Source: Bacteroides sp. (GTDB lineage Bacteria; Bacteroidota; Bacteroidia; Bacteroidales; Bacteroidaceae). From it: a stretch of DNA of 64,000 nt. This document shows positions 25,197-34,119 of this stretch, in pieces. The notes beneath the pieces are model-generated. The model did not search any database and had not been told where the DNA came from. It saw nothing but the letters and a program-made list of their open reading frames with translations. Location of the stretch: the NCBI GenBank assembly GCA_021201335.1, contig JAJQFD010000058.1:117552-181551 (forward strand), written 5' to 3'. The stretch's first letter is position 1, and each line of letters begins with the position of its first letter. Made by a program: the position numbers and the translations under genes.

Positions 25197-26961
25197 TTTT
25201 CACTCCTCTGGGTGCATCTACCTGACTGGTAATGCTGCCGTCACTTCGTTGGGTATGTTTAATCTTTACCACCCCAAAAGGAGTAGGGAAGGTGCCCTCC
25301 ACCCATTCCAGATCACCCAGATGAGGCTCTATCTTTATTACTTTACAGCCGGGCTCTATTACCTTCACTCCGAGGATATGCTCACTCATCCAGGCAGTAG
25401 GACCGGACGCCCATCCGTGGCAGAAGCTGTGTCGATAACCCGGATAACAATGGGCTCCAAAATCACCGTGTATATCTTTCTTTCCCGGAGGCGTCAGTTC
25501 GTCCAGGCGAGCCGCATTTTTCGTCCACTCCAAGTCGAAATCTTCCCAGAATGTAGTGGCTCCCATATCGAGCATACCTCCCCAGTATTGACGGATAACA
25601 TCTATGGCTGTTTGGTACTGCCCGGCAAGGGCCTGTGCCTGTAACATATAGTAACCATAAAATGTAGAAAAACCTTTTGCTCCATCTTTGGAAACAACAT
25701 CCTTACATGCCTTTACCGGATCCAGAATACCCGAAATTGCCATCAGGGCAGCTGCCTGTTTCAGGTTATTGTGATCTTTTACATACCGGTTCAAACGTTC
25801 GATGCATCCCCCGGCCTTTTGTGCATGTTCCGGTTCGCCCAATATCCGGCACATCTTCTCCGCATCTTGCATGGCCCAGACAACAAGAGCCCGGTAACCG
25901 GCTTCTACTCCTTCTTCGTTCCAGCTCGATGGCCAATCCAGAAAGTAGCTTGTTGTGAAATGTTCTTTACCTTCTTCATCAATCTGTGGAGAGATTAAAT
26001 CAATCAATCCCAGGATATATTCTTTATGTTTCTGCAAAAAAGCAAGATCGCCATTGTGCATATACCATTCATAGTTGATAATGAGATACCATAAGGAGTA
26101 GGGAGTCATATTATTCATCCATTTAGGTAAAGGATATTGTTCACAGGCCAGGTCGAGCGTTTGAGGAACCATTTCGTTATAGCCGAATACATGCGAAATC
26201 GTTGCTACCTCCGGGTGCATATCGCCCAGCCAGATAATGCGGTCGCGCTTGATTCCATCCCAAAGATACTCCTGCATGTTCAGGTGCACGGTATACGCAC
26301 CTGTCAGCCAGATCTGGTTCAAGCGTTCATCATTACTCCGGAACGAACTCAGGTAAGGAATATCTCTGTAGCGAAGTATAGCCCGTGCCTCTTTCAGCCG
26401 GATGGTGGTATTCTTTTGCAATAAGTCGATACGTACAAAGCGGAAGCCGGTATTGCCGATTTCAATCAGGCCGTCCCGGGGAATCTCCATGATTATATCG
26501 CGTTTAGCATGGTCGTCGGTAGCGTAACCAACTTTCCACTCACTATTATTTGTCTGGCTGTTACACTCCCCAACCGATTCACCAAAGCGGATACGTACCA
26601 GCGAAGGTTCCCGTCGGGTAGAGGTACCCATCACCAGTTGCAAACCTCCATGCAGTTCTTTCCCGTAATCGAGCAGGATGGCTGCGGTTTCATTTTCTGT
26701 GCTGGTCATTTCGCACATACCTTCCTTTCCCATCACAGCCTGGCTATTGCCCGGTTGCAACAATACTTCTTCATTCTGAATGAGTTTTCCATCTCCATCG
26801 TATTTCCAAACTATACGCGAGGGAGAAATATACAGGCGGGTGAGCTCATCCTTTTGGGTTTTCCCTGCGAATTCAGGTCCGAATACAGGAGGAATTTCAG
26901 CCTTTATGCAGGGAATAAATACGCCCAGCATACATACAATAATAAAAGGAGTAGTTTTCAT
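25183..26961 (-). CDS. GH78 alpha-L-rhamnosidase
   Basis: This 592-residue exported protein is an alpha-L-rhamnosidase that releases terminal L-rhamnose from pectic or plant glycans. It has a signal peptide (MKTTPFIIVCMLG), an N-terminal beta-sandwich region and the (alpha/alpha)6 barrel. GH78 marks are WDGIKRDRIIWLGDMHPE (catalytic-region Asp residues), TTFWE (Glu) and HGWASGPTAWM, followed by a C-terminal beta domain. The frame is open for 46 further codons upstream, but those codons come from repeat copy B, so the ATG at 26961 is chosen. It overlaps the pectate-lyase-like gene by 14 bp at the 3' end. The product would feed rhamnose to the transport and mutarotase genes. Confidence 0.9.
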   Translation of the reverse strand: MKTTPFIIVCMLGVFIPCIKAEIPPVFGPEFAGKTQKDELTRLYISPSRIVWKYDGDGKLIQNEEVLLQPGNSQAVMGKEGMCEMTSTENETAAILLDYGKELHGGLQLVMGTSTRREPSLVRIRFGESVGECNSQTNNSEWKVGYATDDHAKRDIIMEIPRDGLIEIGNTGFRFVRIDLLQKNTTIRLKEARAILRYRDIPYLSSFRSNDERLNQIWLTGAYTVHLNMQEYLWDGIKRDRIIWLGDMHPEVATISHVFGYNEMVPQTLDLACEQYPLPKWMNNMTPYSLWYLIINYEWYMHNGDLAFLQKHKEYILGLIDLISPQIDEEGKEHFTTSYFLDWPSSWNEEGVEAGYRALVVWAMQDAEKMCRILGEPEHAQKAGGCIERLNRYVKDHNNLKQAAALMAISGILDPVKACKDVVSKDGAKGFSTFYGYYMLQAQALAGQYQTAIDVIRQYWGGMLDMGATTFWEDFDLEWTKNAARLDELTPPGKKDIHGDFGAHCYPGYRHSFCHGWASGPTAWMSEHILGVKVIEPGCKVIKIEPHLGDLEWVEGTFPTPFGVVKIKHTQRSDGSITSQVDAPRGVKIIKN

Positions 26962-27009
26962 CAGTAAGTAGTTTAACAAAACATTATTTATAGTATTACA
27001 GAGTTGACA

Positions 27010-27067
27010 TCTTGAAATCTTCCTATCCCAGAAGGATTTTATGTGCCTGACTGCGGGATGTATCCCA
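27010..27067 (+). repeat. Degenerate partial copy of the multi-hairpin element
   Basis: Immediately before copy B the sequence has AAATCTTCC, then ATCCCAGAAGGATTTT and GCGGGATGTATCCCAGC, which echo the end repeat and first hairpins of the element. It looks like a broken or nested copy. Confidence 0.45.
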
Positions 27068-27358
27068 GCGGGGGTCGGAAGATAACATATCTTAGCCATC
27101 CAGCCAAAATCTATGGTCTGCTAAAGAAATCCCGGAGGGATTTGATGTGCCTAACCACGGGGTGTAATCCCGTGGAATAGACGTCCCAACTCTACCCACA
27201 CAGCCCCAATAGGGGGTGAAAAATATATTATTGACCCACTTTGTGGCTCCCGGGATACTTATTTATATCCCGTGGGATATGCATCCCACGGTTATGCACC
27301 TGCAATCCCTGCGGGATTTCTTACAGATTTTAACGTCTTCAAATCTTCCGACCACGAC
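27068..27358 (+). repeat. Multi-hairpin interspersed element, copy B
   Basis: Copy B, in the same orientation as copy C. The inner 11 bp of its ends are perfectly complementary (GGTCGGAAGAT at 27073-27083 and ATCTTCCGACC at 27343-27353). All five internal hairpins are present. It lies just upstream of the GH78 gene and supplies a false N-terminal extension to that reading frame. Confidence 0.85.
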
Positions 27359-27540
27359 TGGGTGCATATCTCCTGGAGAGGCACATGTTACCCGTTCTGG
27401 GTAAAGTGAACGTAGTGAGTTGCACCAGGGTAATAAATCACAGCATCCCTTATCTTTGTATCTTCCAACTAGGGGCTGTGCTCGCTTTGCTTGCTGACCC
27501 CAAACTAAATCTGTCAGGTCTACAGCCTTCGCCAACTCTA
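27359..27540. other. Flanking repeat sequence after copy B
   Basis: Contains CTGGGTAAAGTGAACGTAG and GTGCTCGCTTTGCTTGC words and an AACTAAATCTGTCAGG motif like those flanking the other copies. It is probably part of a larger repeat family; no gene is called. Confidence 0.5.
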
Positions 27541-28161
27541 TCAGCTTGCAGCATCCTCCGATTTTAATTTATTTGTCGCCACATAAATTGGCTGTGTGCG
27601 TAATCCTATATTCTTAATCTTTCCTTCCTCCTTCAGTCGTTTGATTTGCCGGGAGGCTGTACTTTGCGTCAAATGACACAAGCCTTCAAGTTGTCTTCGG
27701 GTCAAAATCTTTTCTTTTTGAAAGAAGTCGGCAACTCTTTGGTCCACCTCCTCATTGGTCAGCGGGGCCGAATGCCTTTTCACGGTTGAGCGTACCGTTT
27801 GTACATACTTCAATTTGTTTTTCAGTTGTTGATCGGCTCTGAATTTAACCGACTTAAACCACACGCTTCGGGCCCGAGTCTTTTCAGGATCAATTTCTTT
27901 GTCGCACTTCAACGTAGCCTGAAAATAACCGATTCCTTCCAGGTGAACCCGTTCGCTTTCTCCTAAGTGGAAGGCGATTTCATCACTCAGAGCCACAAGC
28001 ACCGACTTGATATCTCCGATGGTCAGTGAAGATGCCTCCTGAATGTATCCGGCCATCTGATCGGTGGTTATAGTCCGGGTTGTAACTGCGCGTGCATAAT
28101 ACCTATCCGATTCTTCTCCTGAGGTATCTGGTGCTTTGTAATATTCGAATTTAATAGCCAT
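27541..28161 (-). CDS. HU-like protein with C-terminal winged-helix domain
   Basis: This 206-residue protein combines an N-terminal HU-like DNA-binding fold (residues 1-125; turn HLEGIGYF near residue 75) with a C-terminal winged-helix/MarR-like motif (LTRRQLEGLCHLTQSTASRQ, near residues 153-172). It looks like a transcription regulator with two DNA-binding parts. Upstream lies a four-unit 22-bp array (28270-28357), and a TATATTTG element on this strand (28371-28378) would put the array in its mRNA leader. The divergent fimbrial cluster starts 0.9 kb away. Autoregulation or control of fimbriae is an inference. Confidence 0.82.
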   Translation of the reverse strand: MAIKFEYYKAPDTSGEESDRYYARAVTTRTITTDQMAGYIQEASSLTIGDIKSVLVALSDEIAFHLGESERVHLEGIGYFQATLKCDKEIDPEKTRARSVWFKSVKFRADQQLKNKLKYVQTVRSTVKRHSAPLTNEEVDQRVADFFQKEKILTRRQLEGLCHLTQSTASRQIKRLKEEGKIKNIGLRTQPIYVATNKLKSEDAAS

Positions 28162-28269
28162 TACTTTGCCTGTTTTTTAAATGAGTACTTATATATATTA
28201 TGTATAGAATATACCTTTCCTGTCCCTATCCCATAGCTTTCTTATGGATACAACTTATAGATTGTATGC

Positions 28270-28357
28270 CTTTTCACGATCGTGAAAAGGTCTCTTCATA
28301 TCCGTGAAAAGATCTCTTCACAGGGATGAAAAGGCTTGCTCACAGTTGTGAAAAGAC
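28270..28357. repeat. Four tandem 22-bp units with inverted half-sites
   Basis: Units start at 28270, 28292, 28314 and 28336. Each has a TTCAC-like half-site and an opposed GTGAAAAG-like half-site, for example TTTTCAC-GAT-CGTGAAAA in the first unit. Half-site centres alternate at about 12 and 10 bp, again two turns per unit. The sequence is unrelated to the 1293 array, but the number of units, period and symmetry are the same. It lies 109 bp upstream of the HU-like regulator gene. Confidence 0.85.
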
Positions 28358-28370
28358 ATAGAACACACTT

Positions 28371-28378
28371 CAAATATA
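28371..28378 (-). promoter_or_regulatory. -7 element upstream of the HU-like regulator
   Basis: TATATTTG on the minus strand. Transcription from here would include the 22-bp array in the leader. No -33 TTTG was seen at the right spacing. Confidence 0.4.
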
Positions 28379-28992
28379 CATATAATCCGTTAATTGTATA
28401 ACTAAAAAAGATGTAATCTTTCCATCGGAAAGGTGATTTTTGTACGAGGCAGGTTCATACCTTATATATATGATAGCTTGTGAGAATTGATTGATATTTC
28501 CTATTTCTATTTTTTATGTAAAATGAGAAAAGTTACTTCAGAATTCAACTGATCCTGAAGCATTCGGTCAGTAGGCAGAAGTAGGTAGGTAGGGGACATG
28601 GACAATAAGGCTGCCTCCAATCATGTTCAGTCAGGGTAGGATACCTTTTTAACATCATTAGATCGGCCTTGTAAAACTTCTGTATTTGTAAAAAACCTCA
28701 GCGTTGGAAGGAAATTATAGCAGAATTCCAAATAATCAGATATATAAAAAAGATAAAAAGGAGTCCTTGGCTATGGAAAATGGACAAATTTGTCTGAATA
28801 GCGCATTTTCTTGTCAGGATTTGCGGGTTTTTGGATAGAAATATTCTTCCACGATACGAAAAGTACCAAAAAAACTACAATTAAAGCCATTTTTGTATCC
28901 TAGTCTTCTATCAATAAGATTCGCGACAAAAACATCTTGTAACTGGTTGTGAATCATGATAAACTTGTCTTTTTTAGTGTTTACCAATGTCG

Positions 28993-29000
28993 TACTTTTG
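28993..29000 (+). promoter_or_regulatory. -7 element for fimbrial cluster 1
   Basis: TACTTTTG, 73 bp before the DUF3575 ATG. A CTTG word lies about 25 nt upstream, a weak -33 candidate. Confidence 0.4.
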
Positions 29001-29072
29001 TCATAGGAAACGTTACTAACTATTTATGTTTTTGGAATGTAACAGCCGAAACCTATTAATCGAAATGAGATA

Positions 29073-29633
29073 ATGAAATTTATAAAGGTTATATTACTCT
29101 TTATAGCAACAGTATTTACTACTCATGCTTATACGCAGAACGTTGCTCTTAAAAACAACCTGATATTGGACGGAACAGCATCGGTTAATTTAGGAGTAGA
29201 ATTCAAAACGGGAAAAAGAACCACTGCGGAAATTCCTTTCAGCTTCAATTCATGGGACTATAGTGAGGATAAAAAGTTAAAGCACATTGCCGTGCAACCC
29301 GAATTTCGTTGGTGGGCGTGTAGTCCATTCACCGGACATTTCTGGGGAATACATGGGCATTATGCTTTCTTTAATGCGGGAGGTGTGGGACCGTTTACCT
29401 CCTTGAAAGAAAACCGGTACGAAGGCTGGCTTGCAGGAGCAGGAGTAAGTTATGGATATAACTGGATTCTGGCTCCCCGATGGTCTATTGAGGCCACTGT
29501 AGGCGTGGGCTATGCTTATATCTCTTATGATAAGTTTCGATGTGGAAAGTGTCAACCACCAATTACCCAGGGAACTAAAAATTATTTTGGGCTCACAAAA
29601 GTAGGGCTGACATTTGTATTCTTACTAAAATAA
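29073..29633 (+). CDS. DUF3575 outer-membrane protein of fimbrial cluster
   Basis: This 186-residue protein has a signal peptide (residues 1-20) and a small beta-barrel-like body with alternating aromatic strands (AVQPEFRWWACSPFTGHFWG) and a C-terminal strand ending FVFLLK. It matches DUF3575, a family that commonly lies at the head of Bacteroidales fimbrial operons. It is followed by DUF3868 after 4 bp. It is probably an outer-membrane accessory for fimbrial assembly; the mechanism is unknown. Confidence 0.85.
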   Translation: MKFIKVILLFIATVFTTHAYTQNVALKNNLILDGTASVNLGVEFKTGKRTTAEIPFSFNSWDYSEDKKLKHIAVQPEFRWWACSPFTGHFWGIHGHYAFFNAGGVGPFTSLKENRYEGWLAGAGVSYGYNWILAPRWSIEATVGVGYAYISYDKFRCGKCQPPITQGTKNYFGLTKVGLTFVFLLK

Positions 29634-29637
29634 GTTG

Positions 29638-31182
29638 ATGATGGCGGTAAAATATAACATATTATCCAGATTAATTCTTCTGAAACTCCAGATTGTATTA
29701 TTAATATTCCCGGGTTTGCTAAGCGCTCAGCAAAGAGTATCTAATATACGTGTAGTGGTGCATGATGTGAGGGTGGAGAAAGAAAATGTACGGGCTGTAC
29801 TTGATATCGAGATCAGTGGTATGTCTGTATCCGCTCGCGAGCAGATCTATCTATTCCCGGTTATCCGGTCGGGCACGATGGAAAGAGCTATGCTACCTGT
29901 TATTATTAATGGTAAAATTCAGCAGGAAGTCATTGAAAGGAATGAGCGGCTTTCGGGTAAACTGGAACCTGCCTATGCTTCATTTTCGGCCCGGAACCGG
30001 GGATTTTTTAATGAACGTATCACCTATGACTCAACCATACCGTTTGAAGACTGGATGAAAGATGCTCAGGTGGGCATTGCAGAAGAGCGCAGGAATTGTC
30101 GTTGTGAGTTCCACCGGGTTTCGATGGAGATCATCGCCAACGGCATAAGATCGATGGAGAAGCCTCAACGGGGTGAAACATATCTTCTTCCGGTTAAGAT
30201 ACCTCAACCCCCACGGGAAGAGATCAAACGGAGGTCCGAAACAGGGGAGGCACAGATTATCTATACCGTTAATAATGCGGAAATTAAACCAGCATTGGGC
30301 AATAACCAGATGGAACTGGATAAAATCCGGGGCACTATCGAGAATATCAGGAGTGCACAAGGAGTGAAGATCAACTCTATCGAAATCTCTTCGTATGCTT
30401 CGCCCGAAGGAGGATGGCAAAATAATCAGTCGCTCTCCGAAAGACGTGCCGCATCGCTTACCGCATGGATTCGCAGGTATTATAACCTGGGCAGTGTAGA
30501 ACTTACTTCACGGGGTTATGGTGAAGATTGGCTTCGTCTGGTTGAATACATTAAGGAGGATCCCGTTATGTCTTCCTTTGATAAAGAGGATGTCATTCGC
30601 CTCATCCAAAGCATGGATTATGTGAGTGAACGCAAAAACGCACTAATGCGATATAAAGGAGGAACGATTTATCAATACTTGCTTTCGAATGTATATCCTA
30701 AACTCCGCAGGAGTGCTTACCGGATAAAATATACAGTACCTGAATATACGCTCGAATCTATCCGAAAAGTATATAAATCACATCCGGAAATGCTGTCTTT
30801 GTACGAGTTTTATCTGCTGGCGAATGAATATGATCCGGAGAGCCAACAGTTTAAGGATATTATTACCAAGGCTACCCGGATATATCCCAATGATAAGTTC
30901 AGCCGTATGTTCATGGCCCTGTCCAGTTATCAGTCTGCTGATACGAAGATGGCACTGGAATACCTGAAAGGACTTGAAAACGAACCTGAAGCGTGGTTGT
31001 ATTTTTCGGCTTTCCACGCTATGGAATATGATCTTGAAAATGCTGAGAAATATGCATTAATGGCCCGAAAATCCGGCAATCCGGAAGCGGCAGAATACCT
31101 TCGACTAATCAATATATATAAAGAAAAAGAAAAAAACTATCAGCAAGAACTTAAAGAGTGGGAAAAATATGGAATTGAATAA
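29638..31182 (+). CDS. DUF3868/OmpA-like fimbrial accessory protein
   Basis: This 514-residue exported protein has a signal peptide (hydrophobic residues 8-27, cleavage near LLSAQ), an N-terminal beta-rich DUF3868-type region (residues 30-200), and an OmpA-like segment (ISSYASPEGGWQNNQSLSER, near 250) that resembles peptidoglycan-binding domains. A TPR-like helical C-terminal half follows. DUF3868 genes accompany DUF3575 in Bacteroidales type V pilus loci. The start is the ATG at 29638, three codons before an alternative ATG. Its 3' end overlaps 14 bp of a frame that runs into the next gene, but the next real start is at 31238. Confidence 0.82.
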   Translation: MMAVKYNILSRLILLKLQIVLLIFPGLLSAQQRVSNIRVVVHDVRVEKENVRAVLDIEISGMSVSAREQIYLFPVIRSGTMERAMLPVIINGKIQQEVIERNERLSGKLEPAYASFSARNRGFFNERITYDSTIPFEDWMKDAQVGIAEERRNCRCEFHRVSMEIIANGIRSMEKPQRGETYLLPVKIPQPPREEIKRRSETGEAQIIYTVNNAEIKPALGNNQMELDKIRGTIENIRSAQGVKINSIEISSYASPEGGWQNNQSLSERRAASLTAWIRRYYNLGSVELTSRGYGEDWLRLVEYIKEDPVMSSFDKEDVIRLIQSMDYVSERKNALMRYKGGTIYQYLLSNVYPKLRRSAYRIKYTVPEYTLESIRKVYKSHPEMLSLYEFYLLANEYDPESQQFKDIITKATRIYPNDKFSRMFMALSSYQSADTKMALEYLKGLENEPEAWLYFSAFHAMEYDLENAEKYALMARKSGNPEAAEYLRLINIYKEKEKNYQQELKEWEKYGIE

Positions 31183-31237
31183 CAACCACTTAACGCTATT
31201 ACCTATTTATAAATTTAAAGAATTAGTTATTTTAAAA

Positions 31238-32866
31238 ATGAGAAAAATGAACGTTAAATTGATTTTTGCTTCAATGCTGGCGGTAACAGTCGCATTGACA
31301 AGCTGTAGCTCAGACAATGAAAATGAACCGAAAGGGCCTGGGGTGGAGATACCCGATAACGCGGTTGCTTATGTATCTTTTAATGTCCAGACCCCAACGG
31401 GAGAAAAAACCCGTGCTTCTGAGGAGCAACAGGCATCGCCTGCTGAGAATGAAATTAAAACTTTGTATGCTATTACTTTTGATGGAAATGAGAAAGAAGT
31501 ACATTACGAAAATGTAAATCCGGCACAGCAGGTAACGCTGGATGCTGGGGATGCTACAAAACCAGAACCTATCTGTGTTACATCCAAAGCTAAAAAACTG
31601 TTGCTTATTGCGAACCCGGGAGAAGAGCTGTTAGCAAGACTGAATAATTGTGCAGGATTATCTTTTGAAGATGTGAATGCAGCAGTCACTTCGACAAAAC
31701 AAGTGGGTGAAATTACGGGTACCCATGGTTTTACCATGATTAATGAAGGAAACAGGTTGGTAAATAGTGATACTGACTTAACATTTAATTCGGAACTTTG
31801 CCTGGTTGACATTGCTGGAAAAATGCAATTGGTGGGTGATGGAGACGGACAGCATCCAACAGCCGATGAAGCTATAAATGAAGCTAAAAAAGATGGAAAT
31901 AGGATTACTGTAGGTCTCGAACGCCTTGCTGCAAAAGTACTGGTTAAAGTGAAGACCCCTGCCGTTGATAGTCCTGGGGCAACATTTGAGTTTAAAAAGT
32001 GGACATTAGATGCGGTAAATTCCAAATTTTATCCGTGGGCAAAGAAAGTACGTATAAGTGAACAGATAAGTAATCCTCAATTTTATGCAAATAATTTCTA
32101 TACCATTGACCCTAATTATGATAATGATGGGGGAATTATACATAATACAGTGGATAATATAGGTGATAATGCAACGTACAACCCGGTGAATGTTACCTGG
32201 TATGATAAAGACCAGGATGGTATTTACGTTATTGAAAACACCATGAGAGCGGGTGAACAAAAATTTAAAAATACGACCCGTGTAGTAATTTTGGCAAATT
32301 ATTTCCCTGATGGTGTAGCAAATGGAGCTGACTGGTTTAGTTTTGCTGGTAAGGTTTATCATACTTTTGCTGAACTACAAACTGCGTATGACGTACCTGA
32401 AAACAAAAACCTTCAGAATGCTTGTGACCGGTTCTTTGATAAAGTTAAAGCATTCCTGGATAAGCATAATCTTGGTAATCTAGGCGGGATTACAGATTTT
32501 AAACTGTTAACCAAAGATCATTTGGATTTGGTTTCAACGAAAGGAGATATTGGTGGAGAATTGGTGAAAGAAGATAATTGTATCCGCTGGTATCAAAAAG
32601 GTAAATGTTATTACTGGTATGAAATTCGTCATGGTGAAGATGATAGTAATATGGTTTTCTCCAAATATGGTGTTGTACGTAATAACTGGTATAACCTGAC
32701 AGTTAATAGTGTGTCCAACCCTGGTACGCCTTGGTATCCGGACATCAAAAAACCGGGTGATGGCGATCCTGATCCGGAAGATCCGATCGATGAAATGGAA
32801 GGTTACATTGGCGTTTCAGTTGAAGTTGCTCCATGGATTAAATGGGATAAAGGCATTGATCTGTAA
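31238..32866 (+). CDS. Mfa1-like major fimbrial subunit, cluster 1
   Basis: This 542-residue lipoprotein precursor (lipobox near LTSC, Cys22) looks like a type V pilus shaft subunit. An Arg processing site for a trypsin-like protease is likely at EKTR/ASEE (near residue 60), as in FimA/Mfa1 maturation, which frees a groove for donor-strand exchange. The C terminus has the Mfa1-family pattern NNWYNLTVNSVSNPG, an acidic Pro linker, and a final strand EGYIGVSVEVAPW. The frame is open upstream to 31169; the ATG at 31238 precedes the signal peptide. A strong stem-loop follows before the anchor gene. The identity as shaft subunit is inferred from these motifs and gene order. Confidence 0.88.
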   Translation: MRKMNVKLIFASMLAVTVALTSCSSDNENEPKGPGVEIPDNAVAYVSFNVQTPTGEKTRASEEQQASPAENEIKTLYAITFDGNEKEVHYENVNPAQQVTLDAGDATKPEPICVTSKAKKLLLIANPGEELLARLNNCAGLSFEDVNAAVTSTKQVGEITGTHGFTMINEGNRLVNSDTDLTFNSELCLVDIAGKMQLVGDGDGQHPTADEAINEAKKDGNRITVGLERLAAKVLVKVKTPAVDSPGATFEFKKWTLDAVNSKFYPWAKKVRISEQISNPQFYANNFYTIDPNYDNDGGIIHNTVDNIGDNATYNPVNVTWYDKDQDGIYVIENTMRAGEQKFKNTTRVVILANYFPDGVANGADWFSFAGKVYHTFAELQTAYDVPENKNLQNACDRFFDKVKAFLDKHNLGNLGGITDFKLLTKDHLDLVSTKGDIGGELVKEDNCIRWYQKGKCYYWYEIRHGEDDSNMVFSKYGVVRNNWYNLTVNSVSNPGTPWYPDIKKPGDGDPDPEDPIDEMEGYIGVSVEVAPWIKWDKGIDL

Positions 32867-32906
32867 TTATGCAAATTAATAAAAGAATTTTAAATTGGAT
32901 AAATGT

Positions 32907-32934
32907 AAGTAATCTCCTGTGAAGGAGGTTACTT
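32907..32934 (+). other. Intercistronic stem-loop after shaft gene
   Basis: AAGTAATCTCCT (32907-32918) pairs with AGGAGGTTACTT (32923-32934), with a GTGA loop, followed by an A-run rather than T-run. A second GGAGGAG...CTCCTTCTCC stem follows. It may stabilise the shaft mRNA or limit read-through into the anchor gene, giving more shaft than anchor. Confidence 0.6.
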
Positions 32935-33062
32935 AAAAAAGGGTGGAGGAGAACTTCTTACTGGAAAACTCCTTCTCCCTTCCTCCCAGAGAAATATTGC
33001 TACACATGGTTTGTATCAATAACACTGAATAGGAATTAGTTAGAATTTTAAAAGAAGAAAAT

Positions 33063-34100
33063 ATGATTCACAGAGAAATATCCCGGATAAATTTTAGACT
33101 GCTGGCTCTTATTGCGGTAATGTCTATATTATGCATATCCTGTATCAGGGATGAGGATGATGATTGTGGGATATACCTCGAATTTATATACGATATGAAT
33201 ATGGAATATGCAGATTCATTCAACCCTCAGGTAAATTCGGTGGATGTACTGGTATTCGATAATGATGGAGTTTATTTATTTTCAAGATCGTCATTGCGGC
33301 AAGATCTTATCGGTGGAAAACGGATGTTCATGGGCAATGAAATGCCTTTTGGCACATTCAAGATAGTAACCATCGGTGGATTATCGGATAAGTTTTATAT
33401 TTCCGATGCGGAAGGAAACAGCTGTGTGGCAGGTAGAACCCACATGGATGATATCCGGATATCGCTTCGACGTGAATCAGAAATTGTATCACATGAATTT
33501 CCTCCTTTATGGATGGGTGAACCTGTTTCCATCAATAACAAGGCAGACCTTTCGGTATGGCCGGTACACTTGATAAAAGATACGAACCGGTTTAACCTGA
33601 CCTTGGTTAAAACAAATAGTAAGAATAATACCCAGAAGGAATCCGGAGTTCCCTACACATTTGAAATTGAAACTCCCGAAGGTGCAGTGTACGGATATGA
33701 CAACACACCACGGGTGAATGAAAAAGTAAAGTATACGCCCTATTACCTAACTCATAGCGAAGAATCCGATGATGTATCGGTAGGGCGAATCAATACAATG
33801 AGACTTATTTATGGAGAGAATAAACGTTATAACCTTATAATACGTGATAAACAAACACAAGAGATAGTATGGAATTATGACCTGATGGAACTCGTGACAA
33901 AGATGCAGGATGAGCAACCAGACAGACGTCCCGATGGTACGCGATTACCTTTACAGGAATATCTGGATCGGAAGAGCGAATGGGATATTGTATTCCTTTA
34001 CAAAGAAGGAGTGATCGGTGAAGATCCTGAATATGGTTTCATTGCGGTAGCGATACAAATAAATGACTGGATATTACGTTTTGATGAGATTGATATCTGA
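33063..34100 (+). CDS. Mfa2/FimB-family fimbrial anchor lipoprotein, cluster 1
   Basis: This 345-residue lipoprotein (lipobox CISC, Cys27) is of the FimB/Mfa2 family that anchors the pilus base to the outer membrane and limits length. Early D-C residues after the lipobox and the conserved strand NSVDVLVFDNDGVYL (near residue 60) support this, as does the C-terminal strand IAVAIQINDWILRF. It follows the shaft gene after a 196-bp gap with stem-loops and precedes an accessory lipoprotein. Unlike shaft subunits it lacks an obvious Arg cleavage site and remains a short anchor. Confidence 0.88.
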   Translation: MIHREISRINFRLLALIAVMSILCISCIRDEDDDCGIYLEFIYDMNMEYADSFNPQVNSVDVLVFDNDGVYLFSRSSLRQDLIGGKRMFMGNEMPFGTFKIVTIGGLSDKFYISDAEGNSCVAGRTHMDDIRISLRRESEIVSHEFPPLWMGEPVSINNKADLSVWPVHLIKDTNRFNLTLVKTNSKNNTQKESGVPYTFEIETPEGAVYGYDNTPRVNEKVKYTPYYLTHSEESDDVSVGRINTMRLIYGENKRYNLIIRDKQTQEIVWNYDLMELVTKMQDEQPDRRPDGTRLPLQEYLDRKSEWDIVFLYKEGVIGEDPEYGFIAVAIQINDWILRFDEIDI

Positions 34101-34119
34101 CGAGAGATTATTGAGAAAG

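Larger units (their letters stand above)
28162..29072. other. Divergent region between HU-like regulator and fimbrial cluster 1
   Basis: About 0.9 kb with no gene. It holds the 22-bp array (28270-28357), a minus-strand -7 element (28371-28378), a plus-strand TACTTTTG (28993-29000) and short hairpins. The rest is AT-rich with nothing recognised. Confidence 0.6.

Noticed and set aside
27263..27535. Small open frames within the multi-hairpin elements
   Set aside because: They run through hairpins and are not conserved as protein between copies; repeat DNA explains them.
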